Below, in pieces: positions 10,431 through 19,309 of a stretch of 64,000 nucleotides of DNA; position 1 is the first letter of the stretch; the number at the start of each line of letters is the position of its first letter. The notes beneath the pieces were generated by a model. That model saw nothing but the letters and a program-made list of their open reading frames with translations, searched no databases and was not told the DNA's origin. The DNA is from Garicola koreensis (GTDB lineage Bacteria; Actinomycetota; Actinomycetes; Actinomycetales; Micrococcaceae): the NCBI RefSeq assembly GCF_014195445.1, contig NZ_JACIBT010000001.1, forward strand, positions 992,001-1,056,000, given 5' to 3'. Position numbers and translations under genes: made by a program.

Positions 10431-12311
10431 TCAGTCCTCCTCATCGTCGAAGTCCGGGGTCATATTCCGTGCTACCTGGATGGCGCTGTTGGAGACGCCG
10501 GCCGGCACCATGGGCCAGACCATGGAGTCCCGGGAGACCACGAAGTCGATGACGACCGGGCGGTCATTGATCTCCAGGGCTTCGGCGATGACCGAGTCGA
10601 TGTCCTCCTCGCGTTCGCAGCGCAGTCCGGCGCAGCCGTAGGCCTCGGCGAGCGCGACGAAGTCCGGCACCCGGACCACCTGGTCACCGGTGGCGCTGAC
10701 GGCGGTGTTCAGGTGTGTGTTGGAGTAGCGCGACTCGTAGAACAGGGTCTGCCACTGCCGGACCATGCCCAATGAGGAGTTGTTGATGACGGCGACCTTG
10801 ATGGGGATCCGGTTGATCGCGCAGGTGGCCAGCTCCTGGTTGGTCATCTGGAAGCAGCCGTCGCCGTCGATGGCCCACACGGTGCGGTCGGGGTTGCCGA
10901 CGGCGGCACCCATGGCGGCGGGCACCGCGTAGCCCATGGTGCCCAGCCCCCCGGAGTTCAGCCACTGGCGGGGACGCTCGTAGTCCACGAACTGGGCGGC
11001 CCACATCTGGTGCTGGCCCACGCCTGCGACGTAGACGGCCTCGGGCCCGGAGGCTTCGCCGATCTTTTGGATGACCTGCTGGGGTGCGGTCTGCCCGTCC
11101 TCGGGGGCGGTCCAGCCCAGCGGATAGGTCTCGATGAGCCGCTGCAGCCTGGCCCACCAGGAATCGAGGTCCGGATGGCCCTCAGCGGCGAAGGCCTCGC
11201 GCACCGCGGCGGTGAGGTCGGGGATGATCGACTCCAGCGAGCCGACGATCGGCACATCGGCGAAGCGGTTCTTGGAGATCTCAGCAGGGTCGACGTCGGC
11301 GTGGATGACTTTGGCCTCCGGGGCGAAGGACTCCAGCTGGCCGGTGACCCGGTCGTCGAAGCGTGCGCCCAGGGTGATCAGCAGGTCAGCCTGCTGCAGT
11401 GCGGCCACCGCGGAGACCGAGCCGTGCATACCGGGCATCCCCACGTTCAGCGGATGCGAGTCGGGGAAGGCCCCGCGTGCCATCAGGGTGTTGACCACCG
11501 GGGCCCCCACGGTCTCGGCCAGCTCACGGAACTCACGGTGCGCCTCTGATTTGATCAGCCCGCCGCCGAGGTAGAAGACCGGCCGCTGGGCGGAGGCTGT
11601 GAGCTTGGCGGCTTCGCGGATCTGCTTGGAGTGGCCGCGGGTGACCGGCTTGTATCCGGCCAGTCCGATCTTCGGCGGCCAGGAGAAGGTGGTCGCCGCC
11701 GCCTGGGCGCTCTTGGTGATGTCCACCAGCACCGGGCCGGGCCGGCCGGAGGAAGCGATGTGGAAGGCCTCGGCCATCACCTGGGGGATCTCATCGGCGT
11801 CGGTGACCAAGTAGGCGTGTTTGGTGATGGGGTTTGAGATGCCGACGATATCGGCTTCCTGGAACGCGTCGGTGCCGATGACGCTGGCGTTGACCTGTCC
11901 GGTGACGGCCACCATGGGCACCGAGTCCATGTCCGCGTCGGCCAGGGCGGTGACCAGGTTGGTCGCCCCGGGCCCGGAGGTGGCGAGGCAGACTCCGACT
12001 CTGCCGGTAGCCATCGCGTAGCCCTGGGCGGCGTGGCCGGCACCCTGTTCGTGCCGGACCAGGATGTGGTTGATCTGCTCGGAGTCCATCAGCGGATCGT
12101 AGGTCGGCAGGATCGCACCACCGGGGATGCCGAACACATCGGTGACGCCCAGCTCCTCCAGGCTGCGGATGATGGCCTGACTGCCGGTCACCGACTCGGA
12201 CGCCACGCTGCGCCCGGGGCCGTAGAGTCGAGCTTCGGCGCTGGTGATGCGCCCGCTGCGCGGCGGATGCGCGGCGGCCGAAGTGGGGCTTTCCTGTGTG
12301 GGAGTGCTCAT
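10431..12311 (-). CDS. ilvB: Acetolactate synthase large (catalytic) subunit
   Basis: Thiamine-diphosphate and FAD enzyme that condenses pyruvate with pyruvate or 2-oxobutyrate, opening branched-chain amino acid synthesis. It has 626 residues. The N-terminal PYR domain carries the catalytic Glu in [19 protein letters not shown] central FAD/TH3 domain follows, then the PP domain with the ThDP signature [16 protein letters not shown] ending in INN. The first roughly 35 residues ([20 protein letters not shown]...) form an uncharged actinobacterial leader. It is the first structural gene after the attenuator at 12361-12507, so expression is expected to fall when charged Val/Leu/Ile tRNAs are abundant. 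Confidence 0.97.
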   Translation of the reverse strand: MSTPTQESPTSAAAHPPRSGRITSAEARLYGPGRSVASESVTGSQAIIRSLEELGVTDVFGIPGGAILPTYDPLMDSEQINHILVRHEQGAGHAAQGYAMATGRVGVCLATSGPGATNLVTALADADMDSVPMVAVTGQVNASVIGTDAFQEADIVGISNPITKHAYLVTDADEIPQVMAEAFHIASSGRPGPVLVDITKSAQAAATTFSWPPKIGLAGYKPVTRGHSKQIREAAKLTASAQRPVFYLGGGLIKSEAHREFRELAETVGAPVVNTLMARGAFPDSHPLNVGMPGMHGSVSAVAALQQADLLITLGARFDDRVTGQLESFAPEAKVIHADVDPAEISKNRFADVPIVGSLESIIPDLTAAVREAFAAEGHPDLDSWWARLQRLIETYPLGWTAPEDGQTAPQQVIQKIGEASGPEAVYVAGVGQHQMWAAQFVDYERPRQWLNSGGLGTMGYAVPAAMGAAVGNPDRTVWAIDGDGCFQMTNQELATCAINRIPIKVAVINNSSLGMVRQWQTLFYESRYSNTHLNTAVSATGDQVVRVPDFVALAEAYGCAGLRCEREEDIDSVIAEALEINDRPVVIDFVVSRDSMVWPMVPAGVSNSAIQVARNMTPDFDDEED

Positions 12312-12360
12312 GTGTTCTTCCCTGCCTTGCTCGGTTTCAATCCCGCCCGATGCCCCTGCA

Positions 12361-12410
12361 CAGACGAAACCCCGGCTGCCGGAGTCCCTGTCGGGGCCCT
12401 CGTGCCGGGG
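12361..12410 (-). terminator. Attenuator hairpin in the ilvBNC leader
   Basis: On the minus strand, CCCCGGC (12404-12410) pairs with GCCGGGG (12370-12376), and the hairpin is followed at once by TTTCGTCTG. The end of the leader-peptide ORF also contains GCCGGGG (12456-12462), which could pair with the same CCCCGGC to form an antiterminator. This gives the two mutually exclusive structures expected of ribosome-mediated attenuation. The U-tract is short (three U). Confidence 0.7.
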
Positions 12411-12450
12411 TGAACGATTGGTGTGCGTCAGTGCATGCCAAGCAGTCCGC

Positions 12451-12507
12451 TCATGCCCCGGCGGGGGTAATGACGGGTACTACTGCAGCAGATAGCAATG
12501 TGCGCAT
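12451..12507 (-). CDS. ilvBNC attenuator leader peptide
   Basis: An 18-codon [21 protein letters not shown], ends in TGA 139 nt before the ilvB start. It contains three Val, one Ile and two Leu codons, the end products of the operon. Ribosomes stalled at the Val-Val-Pro-Val-Ile run would leave the downstream GCCGGGG free to form the antiterminator. Leader peptides rich in branched-chain residues precede ilvB in Corynebacterium and Streptomyces. The ATG lies 7 nt after the -10-like element, so the leader mRNA may be leaderless, with no Shine-Dalgarno sequence. Confidence 0.78.
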   Translation of the reverse strand: MRTLLSAAVVPVITPAGA

Positions 12508-12514
12508 GACCCCA

Positions 12515-12543
12515 ATCGTTGCCGCAGGCACCGGGGAAGTCAA
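12515..12543 (-). promoter_or_regulatory. Predicted ilvBNC promoter
   Basis: The minus strand has TTGACT (12538-12543) as a -35 element, a 17-nt spacer, and AACGAT (12515-12520) as a weak -10. The predicted transcription start falls at or next to the leader-peptide ATG at 12507. The -35 is strong and the -10 matches the consensus at only three of six positions. Confidence 0.5.
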
Positions 12544-12589
12544 TCCCCGGCTGAAGCCGTCTCATTATTCGGACTCCCGCTGGGCAGGC

Positions 12590-13762
12590 TCACCCAGCCG
12601 CTGCGTGCCCCTGTGCAAGCCCACCCTGTGCAGTTCCACCCAGTGCAAGCCCACCCAGTGCGCTCATCAGCGACCGTGCCCCGGCCTCACTCTGCGGGGC
12701 CTCGATGCTGGAGACCCGATCGGCAATCAGCTCGCCCAGCTCCTCGGTGCTGCGCCCCATGTCGGGTCCGGCCAGGCTCGGCAGCTCTGCCAGGACGGAG
12801 GCCACCGCCGCTTCCAGGATCAGCGCAGCTGTGCGCTCCCCCAGACCGGCCAAGCACATCGCGGCCGACAGGGCCGCGGCAGCCGGGTTCGCCCATCCTT
12901 TGCCTGCGATATCAGGCGCGGAGCCGTGCACCGGCTCGTACATGCTCGGGGCAGTTCCGCGCGGGTTGTAGTTGGCGCCGGCCGCGAGCCCCAGCCCACC
13001 CTGCACAGTGGCGCCCAGGTCACTGATGATGTCGCCGAAGAGGTTGTCGGTGACGACGACGTCGAACCGGCCCGGGTCCAGCGGCAGGTGCTGGCACATG
13101 GCGTCGGCGTGGACGTAGTCGTGCTCGACCTGCGGATACCGCTGGCCGATCTGATCGACGGTGTCCTGCCACAGCCCTCCGGCGTGGAGCAGGATGTTGG
13201 TCTTGTGGCACAGGGTCAGTCGTCCGCGGCGTGCCTGGGCCAGCTGGAAGGCGAATTCGACCGTCTCCGCAGTGGCGGCGGCGGTGGTGATCGAGTTCTG
13301 CAGGGCCACGGCGTGCTCCGTGCCAGCGTGGGAGAGCGATCCGCCGCCGGTGTAGAGGCCCTCGGTGTTCTCCCGTATCACCACCAGGTCGCAGTTCTGG
13401 GCGGTCACACCCCGGACAGGACTCTCCACGCCCGGGTAGAGGCGCACCGGGCGAATATTGACCGATTGGGCGAACGCGACGCGCAGAGCGACGATCAGTC
13501 CGCGCTCCAGGATGCCCGGTGCTACTCGCGGGTCCCCCACGGCACCCAGCAGTATGGCGTCGTGCTCGCGCAGGGCCGAGACGGTCTCCTCCTCCAGCAC
13601 CACGCCGGTGCGCAGGTAGCGTTCGGCCCCCAAATCGAAGTCGGTCGCCTCAATGCTGAAGCCGCAGCGTGCCGCCGCGGCGTGGACCCCGGCCAGCGCG
13701 GCCCGCGTCACGTCGGGGCCGATGCCGTCGCCACCCACAACGGCCAGCTTGTATGCGTTCAT
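12590..13762 (-). CDS. LeuB/tartrate dehydrogenase-like beta-decarboxylating dehydrogenase
   Basis: A 390-residue member of the isocitrate/isopropylmalate/tartrate dehydrogenase superfamily, expected to oxidise and decarboxylate a 2-hydroxy acid with NAD and a divalent metal. [49 protein letters not shown] and [13 protein letters not shown] are present. It is more divergent than the leuB at 4267-5346 and carries an extra C-terminal tail with GGLALGGTAQGGLAQG, encoded by a 15-nt tandem repeat. It is divergent from the aldehyde dehydrogenase/SDR/amidase/ABC cluster with a GntR-type operator between. A catabolic 2-hydroxy acid substrate (malate-, tartrate- or isopropylmalate-like) is therefore inferred, with the exact compound unknown. 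Confidence 0.85.
   Translation of the reverse strand: MNAYKLAVVGGDGIGPDVTRAALAGVHAAAARCGFSIEATDFDLGAERYLRTGVVLEEETVSALREHDAILLGAVGDPRVAPGILERGLIVALRVAFAQSVNIRPVRLYPGVESPVRGVTAQNCDLVVIRENTEGLYTGGGSLSHAGTEHAVALQNSITTAAATAETVEFAFQLAQARRGRLTLCHKTNILLHAGGLWQDTVDQIGQRYPQVEHDYVHADAMCQHLPLDPGRFDVVVTDNLFGDIISDLGATVQGGLGLAAGANYNPRGTAPSMYEPVHGSAPDIAGKGWANPAAAALSAAMCLAGLGERTAALILEAAVASVLAELPSLAGPDMGRSTEELGELIADRVSSIEAPQSEAGARSLMSALGGLALGGTAQGGLAQGHAAAG
12613..12657. repeat. Three 15-nt tandem repeats in the 3' end of the dehydrogenase gene
   Basis: Units start at 12613, 12628 and 12643, with forms GTGCAAGCCCACCCT, GTGCAGTTCCACCCA and GTGCAAGCCCACCCA. The unit length is a multiple of three, so copy-number change would lengthen or shorten the Gly/Ala/Gln-rich tail without breaking the frame. 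Confidence 0.8.
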
Positions 13763-13861
13763 CCTGGTGCGTCCTCCCCATTCTGACCTGCCCGAAGACT
13801 GCGGCAGGGACCGTGTCTCCGGCTAACTCGTGGCCCCGACTGACTTGACCGTTCAGTGAGA

Positions 13862-13926
13862 TGTGGACCACACTATAACTGCCGCGTCACTGGTCTGACC
13901 AGCAGACAAGGGTTTGACTAGCAGAC
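13862..13926. promoter_or_regulatory. FadR/GntR-type operator and divergent promoter region
   Basis: CTGGTCTGACCAG (13890-13902) is a perfect inverted repeat around one base and matches the FadR-type core CTGGTC-N-GACC. TGAC[C/T]AGCAGAC occurs twice in direct orientation (13896-13907 and 13915-13926), 19 nt apart. A second odd-centred palindrome, TGTGGACCACA, is at 13862-13872. TATAAC (13874-13879) can serve as a -10 for the rightward operon. TATAGT on the opposite strand (13873-13878) can serve the leftward dehydrogenase. The operator would then sit just past the rightward start site and over the leftward -35 region, so binding could repress both. The obvious candidate regulator is the GntR protein at 22944-23723. 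Confidence 0.65.
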
Positions 13927-13965
13927 GGGTCCGTCACCGCATCCCGGCGAGGAGGAGCAGACCAG

Positions 13966-15426
13966 ATGAGCCACCAGGCGTTCGCACTGCCGAGCATCCC
14001 GCAGGGACTGCCGGTGGGACCGGACTGGGTCACGGATATGCCCACCGCCGCTGTGACCTTTCCCTACGATGATTCGCTCATCGCCCACGCGCCGGTGGGA
14101 CAGCCCGAGCACGCCGAGCAGGCTCTGGCCAGCGGCGCTGCTGCGGTGAAGCCGGTGGGCCGGCTCACCTCCGAGGCCCGGCGGGCCATACTCCTTGAGG
14201 TGCATGCGCAGCTGCACCGTCACCGGGCGGAGCTCACCGACCTGCTCATCGCAGAGTCCGGCAAGACCCGGCGGGACTGTGAGGTGGAGGTCTCCCGCAC
14301 CCTGTTCACCTGGTCGGCGGCCGCTGAGGAGGTCGGCCACATTCACGGCGAGACCGTCCCGCTGGACATGCAGGCATCAGGGGCGGGAATGGTCGGATTC
14401 TGGAGCCGCCGGCCGATCGGCCTGGTGGTGGGCATTGCGGGGTTCAACGCGCCCCTGCTGCTGGCAAGCCACAAGATCGCCCCCTCCATTGCCGCCGGCT
14501 GCCCGGTGATCTGCAAACCGGCTCCGGCCACTCCCCTGGCGACGCTGTGGCTGGCCGCACTGGTCCGCAAGGCCGCCGCCGCACATGGGGCGCCGCCTGA
14601 GATCATCCAGGTGATCACCGGAGACGCCGAAGTGGGCAGCCTGCTGGTCAGAGACTCCCGCGCTGCCGCCGTCTCGTTCACCGGATCCGACGCAGTGGGC
14701 CATCAGATTGCCCGCGACGCCGCCCCGCGCAAGACCCTGCTCGAGCTGGGGTCCAACACTGCGCTGATCGTTGATGCCCAGGCCGACCTGGCCAAGGCAG
14801 CCGACGCGGTGGTGCGCGGCGGCTACTACTTCAACGGCCAGGCGTGCATCGCCGTGCAGCGGGTCATCGTCTGCGATGCCGTGCGCGACGAGTTCCTGGC
14901 TGAACTCACACCCCGCGTCGCAGCCCTGCAGCTCGGCGATCCGCGCGAACCTGAGACTCAGGTGGCGCCGCTGATCAATGAAGCAGCCACTGAGCGCACT
15001 CTGGCCTGGATTCACAGCGCCCAGCAGGCAGGCGCCCAGCTGCTTCACGGAGGAACCGTCCGCGGGCGCACCGTGGAGCCGACGGTGCTGCTCGATGTGC
15101 CGCAGACGGCGCAGGCCTGGTGCGAGGAGATCTTCGCCCCGGTGGTCGCCGTCCGGTCGGTCCCAGACCTGGATGCCGCTCTGGAGGCCGCCAACCGTTC
15201 GCGCTACGGGCTGCAGGCCAGCATCTTCACCCGCTCGCTGGCCAACGCCTTCAGAGCGATTGAGGAGCTCGAGGTGGGAGGAGTCGTGGTCAACGAGGTG
15301 CCGGGGTTCCGCTCCGACATCATGCCCTACGGCGGAGTGAAGGACTCCGGCATCGGCCGGGAGGGCCCCCGGTTCGCCATTGAGGAACTGACCGTCACCC
15401 GGATGGCCATCATCCGGCCGGAATGA
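13966..15426 (+). CDS. NAD(P)-dependent aldehyde dehydrogenase
   Basis: A 486-residue ALDH superfamily enzyme that oxidises an aldehyde to an acid. The oxyanion/cofactor segment VVGIAGFNAPLLLASHKIAPS, the cofactor motif FTGSDAVGHQI, the general-base Glu in LLELGSN and the nucleophile Cys in NGQACIAVQRV are all present. The Arg five residues after the catalytic Cys is typical of the GAPN/lactaldehyde/sulfolactaldehyde branch and often binds an anionic substrate group; this hints at an acidic aldehyde. A strong GAGGAGG site precedes the ATG. It is first gene of a rightward operon, directly after the FadR-like operator, and the SDR gene begins 18 nt after its stop. Confidence 0.9.
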   Translation: MSHQAFALPSIPQGLPVGPDWVTDMPTAAVTFPYDDSLIAHAPVGQPEHAEQALASGAAAVKPVGRLTSEARRAILLEVHAQLHRHRAELTDLLIAESGKTRRDCEVEVSRTLFTWSAAAEEVGHIHGETVPLDMQASGAGMVGFWSRRPIGLVVGIAGFNAPLLLASHKIAPSIAAGCPVICKPAPATPLATLWLAALVRKAAAAHGAPPEIIQVITGDAEVGSLLVRDSRAAAVSFTGSDAVGHQIARDAAPRKTLLELGSNTALIVDAQADLAKAADAVVRGGYYFNGQACIAVQRVIVCDAVRDEFLAELTPRVAALQLGDPREPETQVAPLINEAATERTLAWIHSAQQAGAQLLHGGTVRGRTVEPTVLLDVPQTAQAWCEEIFAPVVAVRSVPDLDAALEAANRSRYGLQASIFTRSLANAFRAIEELEVGGVVVNEVPGFRSDIMPYGGVKDSGIGREGPRFAIEELTVTRMAIIRPE

Positions 15427-15443
15427 AGTGAGGCACCAGCAGC

Positions 15444-16226
15444 ATGGATCAGAGGGACCAGAAGGGCACCTACAGTGACCTGTTTCGGCTGGACGGGCGC
15501 CGCGCGCTGATCATCGGCGCCGGCGGCATCGGCGCCGAGGCCGCCCGAGCGCTGTCCGACCACGGCGCGCTGATCACCTGCGCCGACCGCGACGGCGACG
15601 CGGCCCAGGCTGCCGCGGCGGCGGTGGGAGGTCAGTCAGCAGAGCTGGACATCACTGATTCTGAGGCTGTTCGCCACGCGGCCGAGAGTTTGCCGGAGGT
15701 CGACGTCGTCGTCCTCACTGCGGCGATGAACGTGCGCAAGCGGATTTTGGACTATTCGCCCGAGGAGTTCGACCGTGTCGTGGACCTGAATCTGCGCGGC
15801 ACCTTCTCGGTGATCAAGTACTTCGGCGAAAAGATGGTGGAGCGCGGGCGCGGCAGCATCATCATCTTCTCCTCCATCCGCGACCAGGTCGTCGAGCCCG
15901 GCCAGTCGGTCTACGCGGCGACGAAGGCCGGAGCTGTCCAGCTGGTGAAGACTGCGGCCGCGGAGTTCGGCGAGCTGGGGGTCAGAGTCAACGCGGTCTC
16001 ACCGGGGGTGGTGGAGACCCGGCTGACCAGCCAGATCAAGTCCGACCCCCAGTGGCACCAGGCCTATGCGGCCAAGAGCGCGCTGGGCCGGTGGTCGCTG
16101 CCGGCTGAACTGGCCGGTGCCGTGGTCTACCTCGCCTCCGATGCCGCCAGCTACGTCACCGGCACCACACTGCGGGTCGACGGCGGGTGGACGGCGGTGG
16201 ACGGCCGCTTCACCCCACCGGCCTAG
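15444..16226 (+). CDS. Short-chain dehydrogenase/reductase (SDR) family oxidoreductase
   Basis: A 260-residue classical SDR with the Rossmann motif IIGAGGIGAEAARAL near residue 24, the LNLRGTF loop, Ser in IIIFSSIRDQ, the catalytic YAATK and a C-terminal TTLRVDGGW. It interconverts an alcohol and a ketone or aldehyde using NAD(P). It lies between the aldehyde dehydrogenase and the amidase with short gaps and is co-transcribed by inference. With ALDH it could run alcohol to aldehyde to acid, or act on a separate ketone intermediate. The substrate cannot be read from sequence. Confidence 0.9.
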   Translation: MDQRDQKGTYSDLFRLDGRRALIIGAGGIGAEAARALSDHGALITCADRDGDAAQAAAAAVGGQSAELDITDSEAVRHAAESLPEVDVVVLTAAMNVRKRILDYSPEEFDRVVDLNLRGTFSVIKYFGEKMVERGRGSIIIFSSIRDQVVEPGQSVYAATKAGAVQLVKTAAAEFGELGVRVNAVSPGVVETRLTSQIKSDPQWHQAYAAKSALGRWSLPAELAGAVVYLASDAASYVTGTTLRVDGGWTAVDGRFTPPA

Positions 16227-16277
16227 CTTCAGCCCGAATCCGTGACCCCACAACTATCGAATCAGCAGGGTGAGTAT

Positions 16278-17714
16278 ATGCAGTCCCAGTCAGCAGCCGA
16301 CCTTCCCGATCTGGACGCGGGCCAGCTCAGCGCGGCCTACGCCGCCGGTGAGCTGAGCCCGGTGGAGGTGGTCACCGCGTGCCTGCGCCGGATGGATGAG
16401 CGTGAGCCGGCGCTGCGGGCCATGTACGACAGGTACGACGACGACGCAGTGGCCGCCGCCGAGTCCTCCCGCCGCCGCTGGGAGCAGGGCACCCAGCGCG
16501 GACCCCTGGACGGTATTCCCATCACCCTGAAGGAGAACCAGGCGGTGGCCGGCCGGCCCACCATTCTGGGCTCAGCCTCCACAGAGCCCACACCGGCGCC
16601 GCAGAACTCCCCGGTGGTGGACGCAGCCCTGGATGCTGGCGCGTCCATTCTGGGGCGCACCACCATGTCTGAGCTGGGGATGCTCTCCTCCGGCATCGCC
16701 TCGGCCCATCCGATCACCCGCAACCCGTGGAACCTGGACTGGGCTCCCGGCGGGTCCTCCTCAGGAGCCGGAGCCGCATCAGCCGCCGGCTACGCTCCGA
16801 TCAACCTGGGCTCGGACATCGGCGGCTCCATCCGGCTGCCCGCCTCATGGTGCGGGATCGCCGGCTTCAAGCCCAGCTACGGCCGGATCGCGGTGGATCC
16901 GCCCTACCCCGGACGGACCATCGGCCCGATGGGACGCACCGTGGCCGACTTGGCTCGGTCCATGGGCGCACTGACCGGTCCGCATCCGGCCGACCCGTGG
17001 TCCTTGGCCGCCGACGACACAGATTGGGGTGATCTGGGTCTCAGCATCGCGGGCCTCAGAGTCGGTATAGTCCTCGATGTGGGGGACGGCACCGCAGCAG
17101 ATTCAGAAGTCGTTTCCGTGGTCCGCCGGGCCGCGGAGACTTTCGCTGCCGCCGGCGCAGAGGTCACCGAGATTCCCCCGTACCTGGCACCGGGCACCGT
17201 CAGCCTGGTGGACACGTTCTGGCGAGCCAGCCACTGGCGGAACTACCAGCAGAAGTCCCCCGAGCAGCAGGCCAAGATGCTGCCCTTCATCGCGCAGTGG
17301 TGCCGGGCGGCGTCGACGATCACCGCCGAGGAGGCCCTGGAGGCCCACGACGCCCAGATCACGCTGGGCCGCAGCGTGCTCAGCGCTACTGAAGGCTTCG
17401 ACGTCGTGCTCTCCCCCGTCTCCCCGGAGCCGGCCTTCCCCGCGGAATGGCCCATGCCCTCCAACGATGTGGACACCGCCATGTCGCATATCCACTTCTG
17501 CGTGGGGTACAACTTCGCCGGTATGCCCGCAGCCAGTGTCAACGGCGGGTTCACCGAGGCAGGCAGCCCGGTCGGCGTGCAGATCGCCGCACAGCGGCAC
17601 CAGGATCGCACCGCGCTGGCCGCAGCGGCCTTCTTCGAAGCACAGCGCCCCCAGGACGCGGTACGACCATGGCCGCAGGTCAGCGCCGCGCATCAGCACA
17701 CACCCGCACCATGA
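16278..17714 (+). CDS. Amidase (amidase signature family)
   Basis: A 478-residue amidase signature enzyme that hydrolyses carboxamides to acid and ammonia or amine. The Ser-cisSer-Lys triad is visible: Lys in IPITLKENQAV, the Gly/Ser-rich loop APGGSSSGAGAA, and the nucleophilic Ser in LGSDIGGSIRLPA. The ATG at 16278 was chosen because AGGGTGAG lies 7 nt upstream and the N-terminus (DAGQLSAAYAAGELSPVEVV) then matches family starts; a GTG at 16242 is in frame. Its TGA overlaps an alternative start of the following binding-protein gene. The link to a peptide-type importer suggests that the imported compound is an amide or is deamidated during catabolism. Confidence 0.9.
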   Translation: MQSQSAADLPDLDAGQLSAAYAAGELSPVEVVTACLRRMDEREPALRAMYDRYDDDAVAAAESSRRRWEQGTQRGPLDGIPITLKENQAVAGRPTILGSASTEPTPAPQNSPVVDAALDAGASILGRTTMSELGMLSSGIASAHPITRNPWNLDWAPGGSSSGAGAASAAGYAPINLGSDIGGSIRLPASWCGIAGFKPSYGRIAVDPPYPGRTIGPMGRTVADLARSMGALTGPHPADPWSLAADDTDWGDLGLSIAGLRVGIVLDVGDGTAADSEVVSVVRRAAETFAAAGAEVTEIPPYLAPGTVSLVDTFWRASHWRNYQQKSPEQQAKMLPFIAQWCRAASTITAEEALEAHDAQITLGRSVLSATEGFDVVLSPVSPEPAFPAEWPMPSNDVDTAMSHIHFCVGYNFAGMPAASVNGGFTEAGSPVGVQIAAQRHQDRTALAAAAFFEAQRPQDAVRPWPQVSAAHQHTPAP

Positions 17715-17731
17715 GAGAAAAGGACACCCTG

Positions 17732-19288
17732 ATGAGACCAGCTCGATTCAGCAAGGCACTCACCGCCGGCCTGGCCGTCGGCGCACTCGCCCTCACCGCA
17801 TGCGGGGCCGGCGGCGACGATGCCACCAACGGCGGCGACAGCGGCGCTGAGGGCGGCACTGAGGCAGGCACCGGGTCGGCCTCCGACGCCAATGTCAACA
17901 TCGGCATGTTCGCCGTGCCGGCCAACCTGGACTACACCACCACCGGTGGCGCGGCAGTCTTCGAGGCCCTGCTCTACAACGTCTACGAGGGGCTGGTGCG
18001 CTTAGACGCTGACGGAGAGGTCCAGCCGCTGCTGGCTGAGTCCTGGGAGATCAGCGACGACGGCACCGAGTACACCTTCCAGCTGCAGGAAGGGGTCACC
18101 TTCCACGACGGCACCGAATTCAACGCCGACATCGTGAAGTTCTCCTTGGAGCGTCTGGACGAATGGTCCGCCAACACCCCTGAGATGCTCTCGGCAGTGG
18201 AGTCGGTGGAGGTCGTCGATGACCACGAGGTCACCGTGATGCTCTCCGAGCCGGACTACGACGCGCTCTTCTGGCTCGCCGGACCGTTGGGCACCATGTT
18301 CGCCCCGGACAGCGTGGACGATCTGGCCACGGAGGCCAACGGGACCGGACCGTTCGAGTTCGTCACCTACGAGAACGCCGTCCGGATGGAGCTCGCCCGC
18401 AACGACGACTACTGGGGGGAGGCTGCCGGAGTGGCAGGTGTGGAGCTGACCTACTTTGAGGACGCCTCAGCAGCTGCCAACGCGATCCGCACCGGCGGCG
18501 TCGATGCGATCCTGCGCTCCGAGGCCTTCGACCAGTTCGAGAGCTTCGAGGCTGAGGAGGACATCGAAGTCCACGTGGGCTCCAGCCAGGGTGTGGTGGT
18601 GATGTCGATGAACCAGGAACATGAGGCGCTCGCGGAGCCTGAGGTGCGCCGGGCCATCCACACCGCCATCGACAAGGAGGCTGTTCTGGCTGCCGCCACA
18701 GCAGGCTACGGGGAGATTCTGGGCGGGCCCAGTGTGCCGACCGACCCCTACTTCACCGATTTCTCCGGCACCTACGAGTACGACCCCGCCGCCGCCGAAG
18801 AGATGCTGGCCTCAGCCGGCGCCGAGGACGTGTCGCTGACCTTCAACGTGCCCAACCGCTCCTACGCCGAAGCCTCTGCTCAGGTGATCCAGGACAACCT
18901 GGAGGACGTCGGCATCGAAGTAGACCTGCAGACCCAGGAGTTTCCGGCCGTCTGGGTGGAGGAGAACATGGTCAACCAGGACTTCGACCTAGCCATCATC
19001 AACCACGTCGAACCCCGCAATATGGCCAACTACGCCAACCCTGACTACTACTGGGGCTACGACTCAGCCCAAGCCCAGGATCTGTTCGACCAGGCTGCCG
19101 CCGCCACCGATGATGACGAGTACGTCTCCACGATGGAGGAGCTGACCGAGGTCATCGTCGAGGATTCCCCGGGGGCGTGGCTGTACAACCCGCCGAACGT
19201 CGGGCTCACTACTGAGGGCATATCAGGGCTGCCGCTGAACGACCTGGGTGTGGGCATCGACCTCTCTGACGTCACCGTCTCCGAGTAA
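17732..19288 (+). CDS. ABC transporter substrate-binding lipoprotein (family 5, peptide/nickel type)
   Basis: A 518-residue extracellular solute-binding lipoprotein (DppA/OppA family). The signal peptide MRPARFSKALTAGLAVG leads to a lipobox LTAC, so Cys about 23 would be lipidated by Lgt. A Gly/Asp/Ser linker follows, then the SBP_bac_5 domain (YEGLVRLDADGEVQPLLAESW, TFQLQEGVTFHDG). The start at 17732 has AAAGGA 8 nt upstream. An in-frame ATG at 17711 overlaps the amidase stop as ATGA and would give a longer n-region. It is followed by two permeases and a fused ATPase. Ligands of this family include di- and oligopeptides, nickel, glutathione and various amides. Confidence 0.92.
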   Translation: MRPARFSKALTAGLAVGALALTACGAGGDDATNGGDSGAEGGTEAGTGSASDANVNIGMFAVPANLDYTTTGGAAVFEALLYNVYEGLVRLDADGEVQPLLAESWEISDDGTEYTFQLQEGVTFHDGTEFNADIVKFSLERLDEWSANTPEMLSAVESVEVVDDHEVTVMLSEPDYDALFWLAGPLGTMFAPDSVDDLATEANGTGPFEFVTYENAVRMELARNDDYWGEAAGVAGVELTYFEDASAAANAIRTGGVDAILRSEAFDQFESFEAEEDIEVHVGSSQGVVVMSMNQEHEALAEPEVRRAIHTAIDKEAVLAAATAGYGEILGGPSVPTDPYFTDFSGTYEYDPAAAEEMLASAGAEDVSLTFNVPNRSYAEASAQVIQDNLEDVGIEVDLQTQEFPAVWVEENMVNQDFDLAIINHVEPRNMANYANPDYYWGYDSAQAQDLFDQAAAATDDDEYVSTMEELTEVIVEDSPGAWLYNPPNVGLTTEGISGLPLNDLGVGIDLSDVTVSE

Positions 19289-19309
19289 CCCAGGCCTCCA
19301 AGGAGAACT

